Assembly (NCBI GenBank): GCA_001936135.1
Contig: CP012821.1
Span: 1,302,001-1,366,000 of the forward strand
Direction: 5' to 3'
Source: Saccharomycopsis fibuligera x Saccharomycopsis cf. fibuligera
Taxonomy: Eukaryota; Ascomycota; Saccharomycetes; Ascoideales; Saccharomycopsidaceae
DNA: 64,000 nucleotides
The notes beneath the pieces are model-generated. The model made no database searches. It worked only from the letters and a program-made list of their open reading frames with translations, and had not been told where the DNA came from. Numbering within the stretch: position 1 is the stretch's first letter; the number at the start of each line of letters is the position of its first letter. The position numbers and the translations under genes were made by a program. Positions 50,731 through 61,491 of the stretch are shown here, in pieces.

Positions 50731-53379
50731 ATGAGTTCTCGTTTCTTTGCTACTGCGATTTCTGACTCAGAGTCAGACGACGAGTTGCTTAGTTCTTCTT
50801 CCGAAGCACTCTCTGACTCTTCTGAAGATGAAGAATCATTGCACTCTTCCAGTGAAGAAGAAGACGGAGACGATGAATCTAGAGATGAAGATGAAGAAGA
50901 TGAAGAAGATGAGGAGTCAGAAGATGAGGCAGACAGTGAGCCTCGCAACAAGTTTTTAAAGACAGATGCTCCTCAGAGAAGCGCTGCCTATTTCTTGAAA
51001 GGTTCCAATATCCCTGATTCCGATGAAGAAACCGAATCTGAATCCGATGATGACAACAAAAAAGTGGTTAAATCTGCCAAGGACAAATTGTTGGAAGAGA
51101 TGAAGAACAGTGCTAATGAAATTGACAATGCTTCTGATTTTGATGACTGGATCACTGTGTCTACTCAATTTGACAAATTGAACAAATTGTTGGTCAAGTC
51201 CAAACAGCAAAATATTTCTACTCCAAGCTTTTACATTAAGACTTTGGTGGAATTGGAAGACGTCATAATTGCTGTTGGCAAAGAAAACCCAAAGATGAAT
51301 GCTGTTACTTCAAAAGCGTTTAATAGTATTAAGCAAAGAGTTAAGAGAGCTAGTAGAGATTACGAAGATTTGATCAACAAGTATCGTGAAAGTCCTGATG
51401 ATTTCGAAAAAGAAGCTTCTACTGAGCCTCAAGCTAGACTTCCAACCATTGCTGGCGCTCGCAAAACTACCACTGCAACTATCGGCGATGAAGATGAAGA
51501 AATTGATATTCCAACGGTTTTGCGCCAAGTTATAGAAAATCGTGGTAAGAAAAATGTTGACCGTCTTGAACAAGTTAGTCAATTGGAAAAATTGTTACAA
51601 ATTGCTTCTACCCCATTTCAATTCATTTCTATTTATTTGTTGTTGATTCCAACTAGATTTGACCTTGCTTTGAACACAAACTACATGCCAATTGATCAAT
51701 GGAAGAAAGCTTTTGCTGATATTTCAGAGTTTTTGTCAGTGTTGGAACAGAACTCTAACAAGTATAGAGTCACTGAAACTGCTGAACCAGGTTTTGATTT
51801 TGAACATGAGCCAGAAGCTAATTCTGAAGGTATTGTCGAAATTATTGGTTCTGTAGCCTCCTTTATTGAAAGATTGGATGATGAATTGACCAGATCGTTA
51901 TTGGCTATTGATCAACACACTAGTGACTATATTGTTAGATTGAAGGATGAATCCGCAATTTACTCTTTGATCTTGAGGGCTCAATTATACGTTGAATTAT
52001 TGGTTCCTGAACAAGAAGTCATTTCCGAAAAAGCTGAACAATTATACAGAATTATTTTAAGAAGAATTGATCACATTTACTTCAAACCAATTCAACTAAT
52101 CAATTTTAATGAAAAAACAGCTTGGGAATCTTTGAGCAAAGCTCATGATTCATACATAACAAAACGTGCTTCATCTGCATCTGCATCATCTGCCAATAAT
52201 AAAGATAACACTGATTACTTGCTCAATAATTTGGCTTCTATACTATACCGTCAGTCCAAGTCAGTTTACAGAATAAAAGCCATGCTTAGCCACATTTACT
52301 ACTATGCTTTCAATGATCAATACTTCAAAGCAAGAGATATGTTGTTGATGTCTCATTTACAATCCACAATTCATTCTTTTGAACCATCTTTGCAAGTCTT
52401 ATTCAACAGAGTCTTGGTTCAACTTGGTTTATGTGCTTTTAAAGCTGGTTTAATAGAAGAATCTTTTCAAAATTTGCAAGAAATTGCCACTTCTACTAGG
52501 CAAAGAGAATTGTTGGGCCAAGGAATTCAAAGATATGGTTCTCAACAGTCAACTAGCGTTGCTGCTGATAGACAAAGATTGTTACCATTCCATATGCATA
52601 TCAATTTAGATTTGTTGGAAGCTGTGTTTTTGACTTCTTCATTATTGATTGAAATCCCACAATATGCTCAATCTGGTAACGTTTCTTTCAACAAAAAGAG
52701 TTCTGTTAAATCATTCAAGAGAATTTTGGAATTCCATGAAAGACAAAATTTCCAAGGTCCACCAGAAAACACCAGAGATTTCATTATGCACGCTGCTAAA
52801 AGTTTGCAATTAGGTGAATGGAAAAAAGCGTCTTCATACATTAAATCAGTTGAAATTTGGAACTTGTTTGTTAATGCTGATAGTATCAAGAGTATGATTG
52901 AAGAAAAGCTACAAATTGAAGGTTTAAGAACTTACATTTTCCAATTCAGAAATTTCTATACCAAATTATCTATCAAGAAGCTTGCGGAAATTTTTGAATT
53001 GCCAGAAACTAAAGTCTCTTCCATCTTATCCAAGATGATTTTTAAACAAGAAATATTTGCTGCATTGGATCAAAAAACTGCTTCCGTTTATTTCATCCAT
53101 GGTCACGAATTGAACAAGACTCAAGAATTAGCTTTGAGTTTGGTGGAGAAAGTTGGTCAATTAGCTGAAAAGAATGAAAGATTGGCTGCTGGTGGTCAAC
53201 TGCAGCAGTACCAATCTTCTAGTGGTGCCCAATCTCATCATGGTAACAATAATAACGCTAATCGCCGTAATAACCACAGTCAAAATTTCAAAATTAATAA
53301 CACCGGTGGTATTGTTGCTGGTGCTTTGAGTGGCATGGATAACAAAAGAGGTAACAAAAGACAACAAAGAAAAAATTGA
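50731..53379 (+). CDS. NIP1: Translation initiation factor eIF3 subunit c
   Basis: An 882-residue core subunit of eIF3, which recruits eIF1, eIF5 and the ternary complex to the 40S ribosome. The N terminus is acidic and serine-rich (repeated Glu/Asp/Ser), as in Nip1, where it binds eIF1 and eIF5. The middle is helical, with NIP1 family blocks (DFDDWITVSTQFDKLNKLL). A PCI domain spans about residues 620-800, including RTYIFQFRNFYTKLSIKKLA and FELPETKVSSILSKMI. The C terminus is Gly/Asn/Arg-rich and ends KRQQRKN. An in-frame CTG at 53200 lies in a Gln-rich, non-conserved stretch. Identification is secure. Confidence 0.96.
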   Translation: MSSRFFATAISDSESDDELLSSSSEALSDSSEDEESLHSSSEEEDGDDESRDEDEEDEEDEESEDEADSEPRNKFLKTDAPQRSAAYFLKGSNIPDSDEETESESDDDNKKVVKSAKDKLLEEMKNSANEIDNASDFDDWITVSTQFDKLNKLLVKSKQQNISTPSFYIKTLVELEDVIIAVGKENPKMNAVTSKAFNSIKQRVKRASRDYEDLINKYRESPDDFEKEASTEPQARLPTIAGARKTTTATIGDEDEEIDIPTVLRQVIENRGKKNVDRLEQVSQLEKLLQIASTPFQFISIYLLLIPTRFDLALNTNYMPIDQWKKAFADISEFLSVLEQNSNKYRVTETAEPGFDFEHEPEANSEGIVEIIGSVASFIERLDDELTRSLLAIDQHTSDYIVRLKDESAIYSLILRAQLYVELLVPEQEVISEKAEQLYRIILRRIDHIYFKPIQLINFNEKTAWESLSKAHDSYITKRASSASASSANNKDNTDYLLNNLASILYRQSKSVYRIKAMLSHIYYYAFNDQYFKARDMLLMSHLQSTIHSFEPSLQVLFNRVLVQLGLCAFKAGLIEESFQNLQEIATSTRQRELLGQGIQRYGSQQSTSVAADRQRLLPFHMHINLDLLEAVFLTSSLLIEIPQYAQSGNVSFNKKSSVKSFKRILEFHERQNFQGPPENTRDFIMHAAKSLQLGEWKKASSYIKSVEIWNLFVNADSIKSMIEEKLQIEGLRTYIFQFRNFYTKLSIKKLAEIFELPETKVSSILSKMIFKQEIFAALDQKTASVYFIHGHELNKTQELALSLVEKVGQLAEKNERLAAGGQLQQYQSSSGAQSHHGNNNNANRRNNHSQNFKINNTGGIVAGALSGMDNKRGNKRQQRKN

Positions 53380-53976
53380 TTTAACTTGATTTAATCTGAT
53401 TTGATTTTGATCGATTATTGAAATTTATTTTTGAAATTGTGATTGTTGGTGATCGAATTTTATGGCTTTTTATTTCTATCATTGGTATCCGAGTTTAAAT
53501 CTTTTCCTTTTTTTCTTTTTCTTATTTTCTTTTCCTCTCACTCTTATTAGCTATTACTGTTATCATTAATTTTACATTGTATTTGATTTTATTGAAATTT
53601 TTTTGTCATAATATTGAAAAGTAAACAGACCTCAAGTATACTGTCAGCAAATTTGTATATTATACGATAGTTTCGCTAGAGTAATAGTTATAAAAAAATT
53701 TGGTATTATATTCAATTATACTAAGAATGTCAAAAACATGGAAGCTGGAGCTTATGAAAATATCGTAAAGAGGAAAACTGTGAAGTAGCGATTTTCCGGT
53801 TCAAATAAAAGTTCAAAGACATATTCAATTTTCTACCTTAAATTGTCAATGGTGCTTTTATAAATAATATGAGATGATTTTTATTAAAGAAAAGGCTGCA
53901 AAAAAAAAAAAACGCAATAAAACCATTAAAAAGTAAAAATGAAAACAAAACAAAACATAATACATGCCATTGGAAC
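53380..53976. other. Convergent intergenic region
   Basis: AT-rich spacer between the convergent NIP1 and BLM10 genes. It holds both terminators and nothing else I can support. Confidence 0.6.
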
Positions 53977-56900
53977 CTAGACAAAGTAACTTTCACGCAA
54001 CACCCCTTCCAAATCTTCCAATTGTTCTTCACTAAAAACTTTGCTATCAATATGCCATGTGTCTTGTCTAGTTTTCTTGAAATTACTCAAAATCCCCTTT
54101 GAAGTCTTATCGACAATTCCAAAAAGTCCAAATGCATTATTAGCTAACAAACCTAAAACATTAGGGAACCATTCCGGTGGTGGGGAAAGATATGGAAATG
54201 CAGACACCAAAGATCCAAGTCCCAAAGTAGCCCCATGCAAGCTAACACCGTCGCTAGAAGTTAAGCCCTTTCTCTTCTTTTTGGTCATTTTTTTGAATCG
54301 CTGAAGAACAGCAGCATAATCATTAATGCACTTTTTTATGACTTCTTCCCGTTCAATTGTTGGTGAGCAATGAATCATTCCTGATAATGCGTTAGAAGCA
54401 GCTTCTCTAACTTCCAATTGTGAATGAAAAACTAATTTTGAAACATATTCAAAAAGTGAATGTCTTTGAGCAGGACTCAAAAGCAATAACAGACGGAAGT
54501 AAAAAATCTCAGTAAAAGTAAGCAAAATTAAACGCTGATGCCATGATGGTTTAGATACTCCTCCTTCATTTAAAATCAACTTCACAATACTATCAACTTG
54601 TTCAGATCTGAACGGAACTCTGGCTATTGACAAATACACTGCGGCAGGATTGATACTGGCAAGTTTGCAAGCCTCTCTCATATTTTCCAAATTTAATAAA
54701 AACGGTGAAATATATTCGGGTATTAGGTCCACTAATCCCAATGATGCGCTAGAGCGAAGCACTGTCTTGAGAAGCCCAATAATCGTTCTAGTTCCATAAA
54801 TGAATGGAGAGTTCAAAACCTCTTGTGTAGAAGTATTTTTTTCATCAATTTGACTTCTAAATACTGACAAAGCTTTAAACCCATCGACAATATGGGTCAT
54901 GACACTATCCGGGAATTGATATGGTATGGTACCTAATGAACCAGCAGTATTGTTTGCTTCAATAAAAGAAGTTGAATCGGGATAAGACTCATTGAAATAA
55001 CCGTAAAGTGCAATAGTAATGGTACTCGAGATTTGATCACGAACCGCTTGGTAGGGATGTAACATTAACTTCATAAGATCTTCGATAAGCTGATTAGAGT
55101 CTCTGTATTTCCAAGTTATACTTGCTAAACATGATTTCAAACATGACAACCGAGTAGCTTGAAGAAATGGAGTCTCCTCACCAGGAACTGGCCTGTAGTC
55201 CAAAATAGGTTTGAATAATGATGTATACCTTCTAAGGTCAGTGTGGGTTGGAAGCCACCAAGAGAAAATTTTCCAAACAGCATTGTTATCTGGGGACAAA
55301 TCTTTTAAAACATTTGTTAATGTTTCACTGATAAATTTATCACGTATGTCAATGTATTCTGGAGAAGTGTTTTTAGTGGCTGCCACAAAGCCACAAATCA
55401 TTTCACAAGTAACAACATGGGCACTCTTTTCATCTCTAACGTAAATATCACGCACAATATCAATCAAATCCTGATATGTGATGTTTTTCAAAACCTTTGC
55501 GGAGATCAAGTGAATAAGTAAAACAATCAAGAATATGTGATTGCCGCGGAATTTGGATCCTTCTTCATTATCCTCGACAATAAGCTTTATTATATCAGCA
55601 AACCATTGCTTAGTAATGTGAGGGCTAAGTTTTTCAAGTAAAAGAAGCTCATGTTTTTTCAAATTCAAATCAACAAACCTCTCATTTTTGACAACAATCA
55701 ATTCTTTATCCCAAAATAGCCAACCTCTATAAATTTTATTATCAATGTAATAATTACAATTCTCAGTCTTTTTGAGTTCTGTGAAAAAATCCTCACTATA
55801 ATTATAATTGAGTGACTTATAATCTGTATTAATCACCTTCATTTCATGGGAAATGTGCGATACATCATACAAATGTCTGATATTATATGAGAAATTGGAT
55901 AGTTGGATGATTTTGGAGAATAACCGAGTCAAACCACTTATAGCTACCCCAGATATTGCTGGGTGAGCAACTCTTGCACGCTTTACTAATAATTCAATAA
56001 CATCAGCATTTGTTTGAACTTCAAAGTCAATTTGAAGATTGATTAGCAATTCCATATTAATTACGCTGACCTTCCAATGATTTTCTTTGGTGTTTTCTTG
56101 CAATAGAATTAACTCTTGCAATTTTTTTAAGTAGTGCAAAAATAAATGTCTTTTCTTTTCTTTTGCTAAACGAAGCAACTTGACGTTCATGTCAACGGAG
56201 AAATCAGGCGGCTTAATGAGATCTGCAACTTTCTCATCAAATATGCAAATAGAGTTAGGAATCTTGATAAACATCGACAAGCTTTTGTATAACCTATTAG
56301 CAATCTCATTTGTTGGTTGGTCATCAATGTTCATACATTGTAATAAGAACTGTGCGTATTTGGCGACATTCCTATAATCGCCGTAGATTCTATTCTTGAG
56401 TCTACCAACAGTAAAAATTTTCAACGCACTTTTAACCTTCTTGTAGTCATTTTCCTTTATAACGGTTTCAAGATGTTTAAAGACAGTGTCAATCAATATA
56501 CCGTAAGATCCAACAAGTTTTTTGGTTGCGCCATCAAGAACTTCTTGAGCGGATTGGGAGATTGCAGAATAAATGGACATTGACAAAGTTGTAATATCGT
56601 CTAAAAGAATCTTATCGAGTTTCGTTTGGAATCTACTTCCGGCATGTATAATCACTCTTTGTCTGTGATATCTTTCGATTCTTGCGCCAAGCGACATTCT
56701 GGTAAACAACTTTTTGTATCCAGATGTATCTTGCAACCCTTTCAAATATTTATATGTCACAAAGTTATCGTCAAATGACTTAAGAGAGCTCTCTGCCCCA
56801 AAGTCACAAAACCAAGTTTGAACTGTATGCAAAAACACTCTGAAAAGTTTGACATCGTTAGCGTAATGTTTCATCAAAAATTGGCAAACTTCATGCAATT

Positions 56901-59900
56901 TTTGACCTATTTGTTTGTGCAATGAATGTACTCTTTGGTACAAATCACTCTTTTGCCTTTCTTCTCTAGTATTTCCGAAGAAATAATTGCTTGTATAAAG
57001 CTTTTGAGCTCTCTCTGTTATTGCAGGATTCAAACTATTATCCGCAGGAGAATGATCACCAGCTCTTCCTGGTGATAACTCAAATTGTAAACCAATGGAC
57101 GCATCTCTGCTCATGTTAACTTGTTCAATACTATTTAAACTAACAGCAGAGTCAACTCTGCTAAGCGAAACATCATCTTCATCATCATGGTGCTCAACAT
57201 GCAGCAAGTCATCAATACGACCAGATTCATTGAGTGCAGGTTGATGCGCGTCATTACCGTCGGCTATTTCTGGTTGAGGGGTTGAAGTTTCACTGGAAAA
57301 AGCTTTAGTTCCTTCATCGTTATTAACAGCACTGACTAATGACCTTTGTGACAAATTCAAAGCTCTCAAACGCTTATCTAATAATTGAGTATTCAAATTA
57401 TTGGATTTAGAGGTTTCAGACGACTTCTCTTGATAAGCAGGGTCTAATAAATAAGAAATACCTGTTGAAGCGTGCGATAAGTATAACAAATTCTTTCTGA
57501 AATTATCCGTAAAATCAAGAATATCATTGTTGGCCTTTGACAAGTCAGCCTCTTCCATATTCATTGATTGTAGGTCGTGAGGGAAATAAGAACCATCAGT
57601 ATTTTGCATCAAATCATCCAAATTTTTAAAGCATTCATTAACATGTTCACCAAAAAACTGCACTGCAAATTCAATTTCCTTCCTATCCGGGACGTGCCAC
57701 TGGAACTCTAAGTTGTCAATATCTAATCTTTCTGGCTTATCATAAAAGCCACCCCAGCATTTTTCGGTAACGCCATGTTTAGCAATGTATGTTGGGCTTA
57801 TCAATTTATGCTCTTCTAATCTAATTGTTGATAAAGTTTTCAAAGTTTGAGTGACTAAGAATGCTGATCCATACATTATAGGACCCTTAACTTCACGAAG
57901 CAACATTCGTGACAAATTAGTCAACTTATAGCTATAAGCAAGAATGTTTTCGCCAGCATAACGAATAATTTCTGAGAGATAAGCCAAATAGCAAAACAAA
58001 GGTTTATCACGATGCAAAACGCTAGACCCACTTCTGACTTTCCCAGCATTTCCTGCTGTTAACTGGTCATTAACTTTATCCAAAACCAAATCTATAAACT
58101 TGGGTGTTTGCTCTTGTGGGTTATGCTTGATAATAGTGCCAATGATTTCTGCAGTAAGATCAACGGAATTATATAAAGTATTTTCATTGATGAAAGAAAG
58201 GAAACGATCACTAAAAATTTTGAACAAAGGATCAGACATTGATTCAAACAAAATTAACAAAGTTCTAGGTAAGGCAGTTTCTAAGTTTACTTCTGAATTT
58301 GATTGATGCATGGATTGGTCTGACAAGTTTTCCAACAAAGAGCAAATTTTTGAAATAAACATCCGGAGAAAATCCTCAAAAATTGAAGAGGATGATATCA
58401 CAACTTTCTCCTCATAATCATCGTCTAGCTCAAAATATTCAATGTCCACATCATCGTCGCTAAGTTTCTTAGCATTATACACCCTCTCTGATAAAAATTG
58501 CAAATGAGTCTGGGTAATTTCAAATGCAAGGCCGCTATCAACAAACTGGAGTTCATCAGCACCGTTGCTCTTCTGTCCTTCCGAAAGATCATAAAATGGC
58601 AAGTAACTAGCAAAAGATGCAATTACATTTAAAGTCAGCAAGGTTTTTCCCAAATCATTGGAGTCTATTCCAGGAAGAACAAGACCCAAAATCCTTGTAA
58701 CATGACATCTAAAAACTTTCTGTGTGACCAAGTATTTTGATAATTTAGTTAACAACTTCAAAGAAACAGTCAACCTATGATTGCTTATAACACTTTGTAA
58801 AGATTCATAAATGTCTAAAAGTAACACATTCAACACTAACTTCGGTTCCAAATCACAAAGTAATCCAACAGAGTCAACATTCAATCCAACAATCGATGAC
58901 TTTTTAGATTGTAAACCAAGAAGAACCTTCGGTAACAACAATTTAACGAATTTCACAACCGCTGCTTTACTTATTTTATTTTCTGTAGGCAAATGATACA
59001 AGTGTTGATCTGGATCATTCTCGTACACATATCGTCTGTGAAACTGCAAAATTAAGTCTTGAATTAATTTTGTGCATGAATCTGTCCAAACATCAGTGTT
59101 GGATGGATGTAAATATGTTTCGATAGTATTGACCAACGTCTCTAATTGAACAAAAAGGCCATTCTCGGGGTCCAAAGCTTGGTCACCATTGATACTAAAC
59201 ACGATTATATTTGCATAGCCATAGTAGAAGTTACTAGATGAACTAATACCAAATATATGAGGCTGAATATTCAATGAGTTGAGGAGCTGAGAAAAAACAA
59301 ATAATAACTGATCTTTCTCCAAAAAACCATATTTTCCAAACCTAGAAAGAATGTTTTCTTTATCAGGACGGTTGTATAATTCTGACAATATGCGTTCAAA
59401 ACTTGTACCAAAAATATTAGTCAAATGAGAGTCAACACCTTTGATCTTGGACACACCCGTCCAAACATGGAAGAACGAAGAGGTAACATCCAATATTTTG
59501 GGAGAATGCATTGGTAAAATGCAGAAGTAGCATGCTAACGCCAAAAATGCGGTGTTCAAAGACAATCTGCTTCCAATTAAAGAGAAGGCTTCGTCAAACA
59601 CTTCTTCAGGAAAAAAATAGTTTGCATAGATCCCCAATTTCAACAAATATTTTTTGGAAGATTGTCTGATTTTATCATGAGCAGCATCAGCCTGAGGAAA
59701 TTTGCTATCTAACAAATTAAATAATGGCTTATAATCAAGAACAAGACCTCTTTCTTTTAAAACCAGCGGTTCATATTTTGTTAAAAGAATAAACATGCGG
59801 ACAAACAGAGAAAGTGGGATTGATTGACCATGAACAAGACACAAATTATAGTAAACCTTCGCCAACAGTATACGCAAGTCAAAGGGTAAATCATTTTTCA

Positions 59901-60645
59901 TCTTAATCCATGTTCTTAACTCATTAGTCCAGTGGCGCACGCTAACAACGATCGATGAATTAGGATTATGATGGTTAGAGGCAGCACTACCAATGCCGCT
60001 AAATATCTCACGGCTCATGTCATCCTCCACATCATCATCACCATTAACAACCTCGTCACTATCGTCATCTTCTTCTTCACTTTCATCAGAGTCGTTTTCA
60101 CTAAATTCAGCATCAAAGTCTTCATCTTCACCAGCATGCGCTGCATCGGTACCTTGACCTGTAGCTGCATTTACCTTGAGTTTCTCCAAATCTTTTGGAG
60201 AAACAGTTAAAACTCCATTTATATCCAAAGATTTGATAGCGATATACAAATGGCTGATGATATGGCTTAGATAACGGGATTGGTCCAATGGCAACTCAGG
60301 TTCATAGGGAAGCAACTTTGGGAGGTTCAAAGTACGAGGTTTAACTCGACAGTAAAATCTAGAATTAGGATTACAAATGTCATCAACCTTGGTTACACTA
60401 GGAAAATCCAAATTGTAATGTTCCAACCGAACTTGCTCAATTGGATTAGGCCGAGGAGTTAAAGGGGTTGCAGATCTGGAAAGATTGTAGTTTGACGCCA
60501 AAGGAGAGTGGAAGGCATTTCTAGCGAGATTGACATTACTGTTGTTGGCACTGTGCGAAAGCTTCAAATTAGTAGGTCTCTTAGGTACTGGGGTTCTGAG
60601 GTTGCTAATATTGCCCTCACCAGTACTGCTGTTTGAATTGAACAT
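53977..60645 (-). CDS. BLM10: Proteasome activator Blm10/PA200
   Basis: A 2222-residue HEAT-repeat proteasome activator that caps the 20S core particle in nucleus and cytoplasm, with roles in core assembly and degradation of unstructured proteins. The N-terminal ~90 residues are Ser/Asn-rich and disordered. An acidic stretch follows (about residues 175-230), then HEAT-like repeats to the end. Size and C-terminal wording (SEEQLEDLEGVLRESYFV) fit the family. The last three residues are Y-F-V, where S. cerevisiae ends Y-Y-A. The penultimate tyrosine of the HbYX gate-opening motif is thus phenylalanine here. No introns are apparent; the ATG at 60645 follows an AT-rich leader. Confidence 0.95.
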   Translation of the reverse strand: MFNSNSSTGEGNISNLRTPVPKRPTNLKLSHSANNSNVNLARNAFHSPLASNYNLSRSATPLTPRPNPIEQVRLEHYNLDFPSVTKVDDICNPNSRFYCRVKPRTLNLPKLLPYEPELPLDQSRYLSHIISHLYIAIKSLDINGVLTVSPKDLEKLKVNAATGQGTDAAHAGEDEDFDAEFSENDSDESEEEDDDSDEVVNGDDDVEDDMSREIFSGIGSAASNHHNPNSSIVVSVRHWTNELRTWIKMKNDLPFDLRILLAKVYYNLCLVHGQSIPLSLFVRMFILLTKYEPLVLKERGLVLDYKPLFNLLDSKFPQADAAHDKIRQSSKKYLLKLGIYANYFFPEEVFDEAFSLIGSRLSLNTAFLALACYFCILPMHSPKILDVTSSFFHVWTGVSKIKGVDSHLTNIFGTSFERILSELYNRPDKENILSRFGKYGFLEKDQLLFVFSQLLNSLNIQPHIFGISSSSNFYYGYANIIVFSINGDQALDPENGLFVQLETLVNTIETYLHPSNTDVWTDSCTKLIQDLILQFHRRYVYENDPDQHLYHLPTENKISKAAVVKFVKLLLPKVLLGLQSKKSSIVGLNVDSVGLLCDLEPKLVLNVLLLDIYESLQSVISNHRLTVSLKLLTKLSKYLVTQKVFRCHVTRILGLVLPGIDSNDLGKTLLTLNVIASFASYLPFYDLSEGQKSNGADELQFVDSGLAFEITQTHLQFLSERVYNAKKLSDDDVDIEYFELDDDYEEKVVISSSSIFEDFLRMFISKICSLLENLSDQSMHQSNSEVNLETALPRTLLILFESMSDPLFKIFSDRFLSFINENTLYNSVDLTAEIIGTIIKHNPQEQTPKFIDLVLDKVNDQLTAGNAGKVRSGSSVLHRDKPLFCYLAYLSEIIRYAGENILAYSYKLTNLSRMLLREVKGPIMYGSAFLVTQTLKTLSTIRLEEHKLISPTYIAKHGVTEKCWGGFYDKPERLDIDNLEFQWHVPDRKEIEFAVQFFGEHVNECFKNLDDLMQNTDGSYFPHDLQSMNMEEADLSKANNDILDFTDNFRKNLLYLSHASTGISYLLDPAYQEKSSETSKSNNLNTQLLDKRLRALNLSQRSLVSAVNNDEGTKAFSSETSTPQPEIADGNDAHQPALNESGRIDDLLHVEHHDDEDDVSLSRVDSAVSLNSIEQVNMSRDASIGLQFELSPGRAGDHSPADNSLNPAITERAQKLYTSNYFFGNTREERQKSDLYQRVHSLHKQIGQKLHEVCQFLMKHYANDVKLFRVFLHTVQTWFCDFGAESSLKSFDDNFVTYKYLKGLQDTSGYKKLFTRMSLGARIERYHRQRVIIHAGSRFQTKLDKILLDDITTLSMSIYSAISQSAQEVLDGATKKLVGSYGILIDTVFKHLETVIKENDYKKVKSALKIFTVGRLKNRIYGDYRNVAKYAQFLLQCMNIDDQPTNEIANRLYKSLSMFIKIPNSICIFDEKVADLIKPPDFSVDMNVKLLRLAKEKKRHLFLHYLKKLQELILLQENTKENHWKVSVINMELLINLQIDFEVQTNADVIELLVKRARVAHPAISGVAISGLTRLFSKIIQLSNFSYNIRHLYDVSHISHEMKVINTDYKSLNYNYSEDFFTELKKTENCNYYIDNKIYRGWLFWDKELIVVKNERFVDLNLKKHELLLLEKLSPHITKQWFADIIKLIVEDNEEGSKFRGNHIFLIVLLIHLISAKVLKNITYQDLIDIVRDIYVRDEKSAHVVTCEMICGFVAATKNTSPEYIDIRDKFISETLTNVLKDLSPDNNAVWKIFSWWLPTHTDLRRYTSLFKPILDYRPVPGEETPFLQATRLSCLKSCLASITWKYRDSNQLIEDLMKLMLHPYQAVRDQISSTITIALYGYFNESYPDSTSFIEANNTAGSLGTIPYQFPDSVMTHIVDGFKALSVFRSQIDEKNTSTQEVLNSPFIYGTRTIIGLLKTVLRSSASLGLVDLIPEYISPFLLNLENMREACKLASINPAAVYLSIARVPFRSEQVDSIVKLILNEGGVSKPSWHQRLILLTFTEIFYFRLLLLLSPAQRHSLFEYVSKLVFHSQLEVREAASNALSGMIHCSPTIEREEVIKKCINDYAAVLQRFKKMTKKKRKGLTSSDGVSLHGATLGLGSLVSAFPYLSPPPEWFPNVLGLLANNAFGLFGIVDKTSKGILSNFKKTRQDTWHIDSKVFSEEQLEDLEGVLRESYFV

Positions 60646-61491
60646 CTTGTAGACAGTAAAAGCATTAATAGTTAGGCAAGTCTATCATCGAAGATTCAAA
60701 TATGCCCAGCACTTATACCATATTTTGTTCAAGAAAAGGGCATAAGAAGAAAAGTATTTGCAAAAGTTTTTGCCTCAGCGCTTAACACGATGCATCGCTA
60801 GTCGCCATCAGAAGTGTTTAGGACTCAGGCCGCTGCGATGGGAAGTCACGTTCCCATGCCGAACGTTGCTCCGCATCAAAACTAAATAATGCGACTATAC
60901 AATATTTTCTGGGGATATGATCACTCACCAGCTGCAAATACCCTATTTAGTTCAAGTACAGCCTACATAAGAAATTTTAAAATAACAGATACAGTTGTTT
61001 ATTAGTATACTAAAGCTATGAAGTAGTACAGCTGCTAGATTTGTTAATAATTATTCTGAAAAATATATCAAACCAGACTGAAAAAAAGATAAAAATATCA
61101 TGTGAGTGACAATTGAGCTCAGATTAAGTCGTTAAATCAGAGAACAGAGTTCTAATACTAGAGATGCCAGTTAAAATTAACTATAAAGAAAAAGATTTCA
61201 TCATATCAATTGTATCACGTAGGAACAAACTTCAAGATCACAAACTTACATTAAACAAGCCCTATTTGCCGTTTTTTCATTGCTATAAGATTAAAGCTTA
61301 AGAAAGAAGCGAAGAAACAAACACAGAAGAGGAAAAAAAAAGAGGAAAAATTGTTTACCACCAGTCTTAAATAAGATAAATTTTATTGAGGAAAACCGGA
61401 AAATCAGAAAAAAAAATTTACTTACATTCAAGTCAGCTGACAATAAATTACACCATATCAGCGGTAATAAATGTAAATTCAAGCGGTTATC
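60646..61491. other. Intergenic region between SPR3 and BLM10
   Basis: About 850 bp of AT-rich DNA, including the BLM10 promoter and the SPR3 3' region. No gene, repeat or RNA is supported. Confidence 0.55.
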
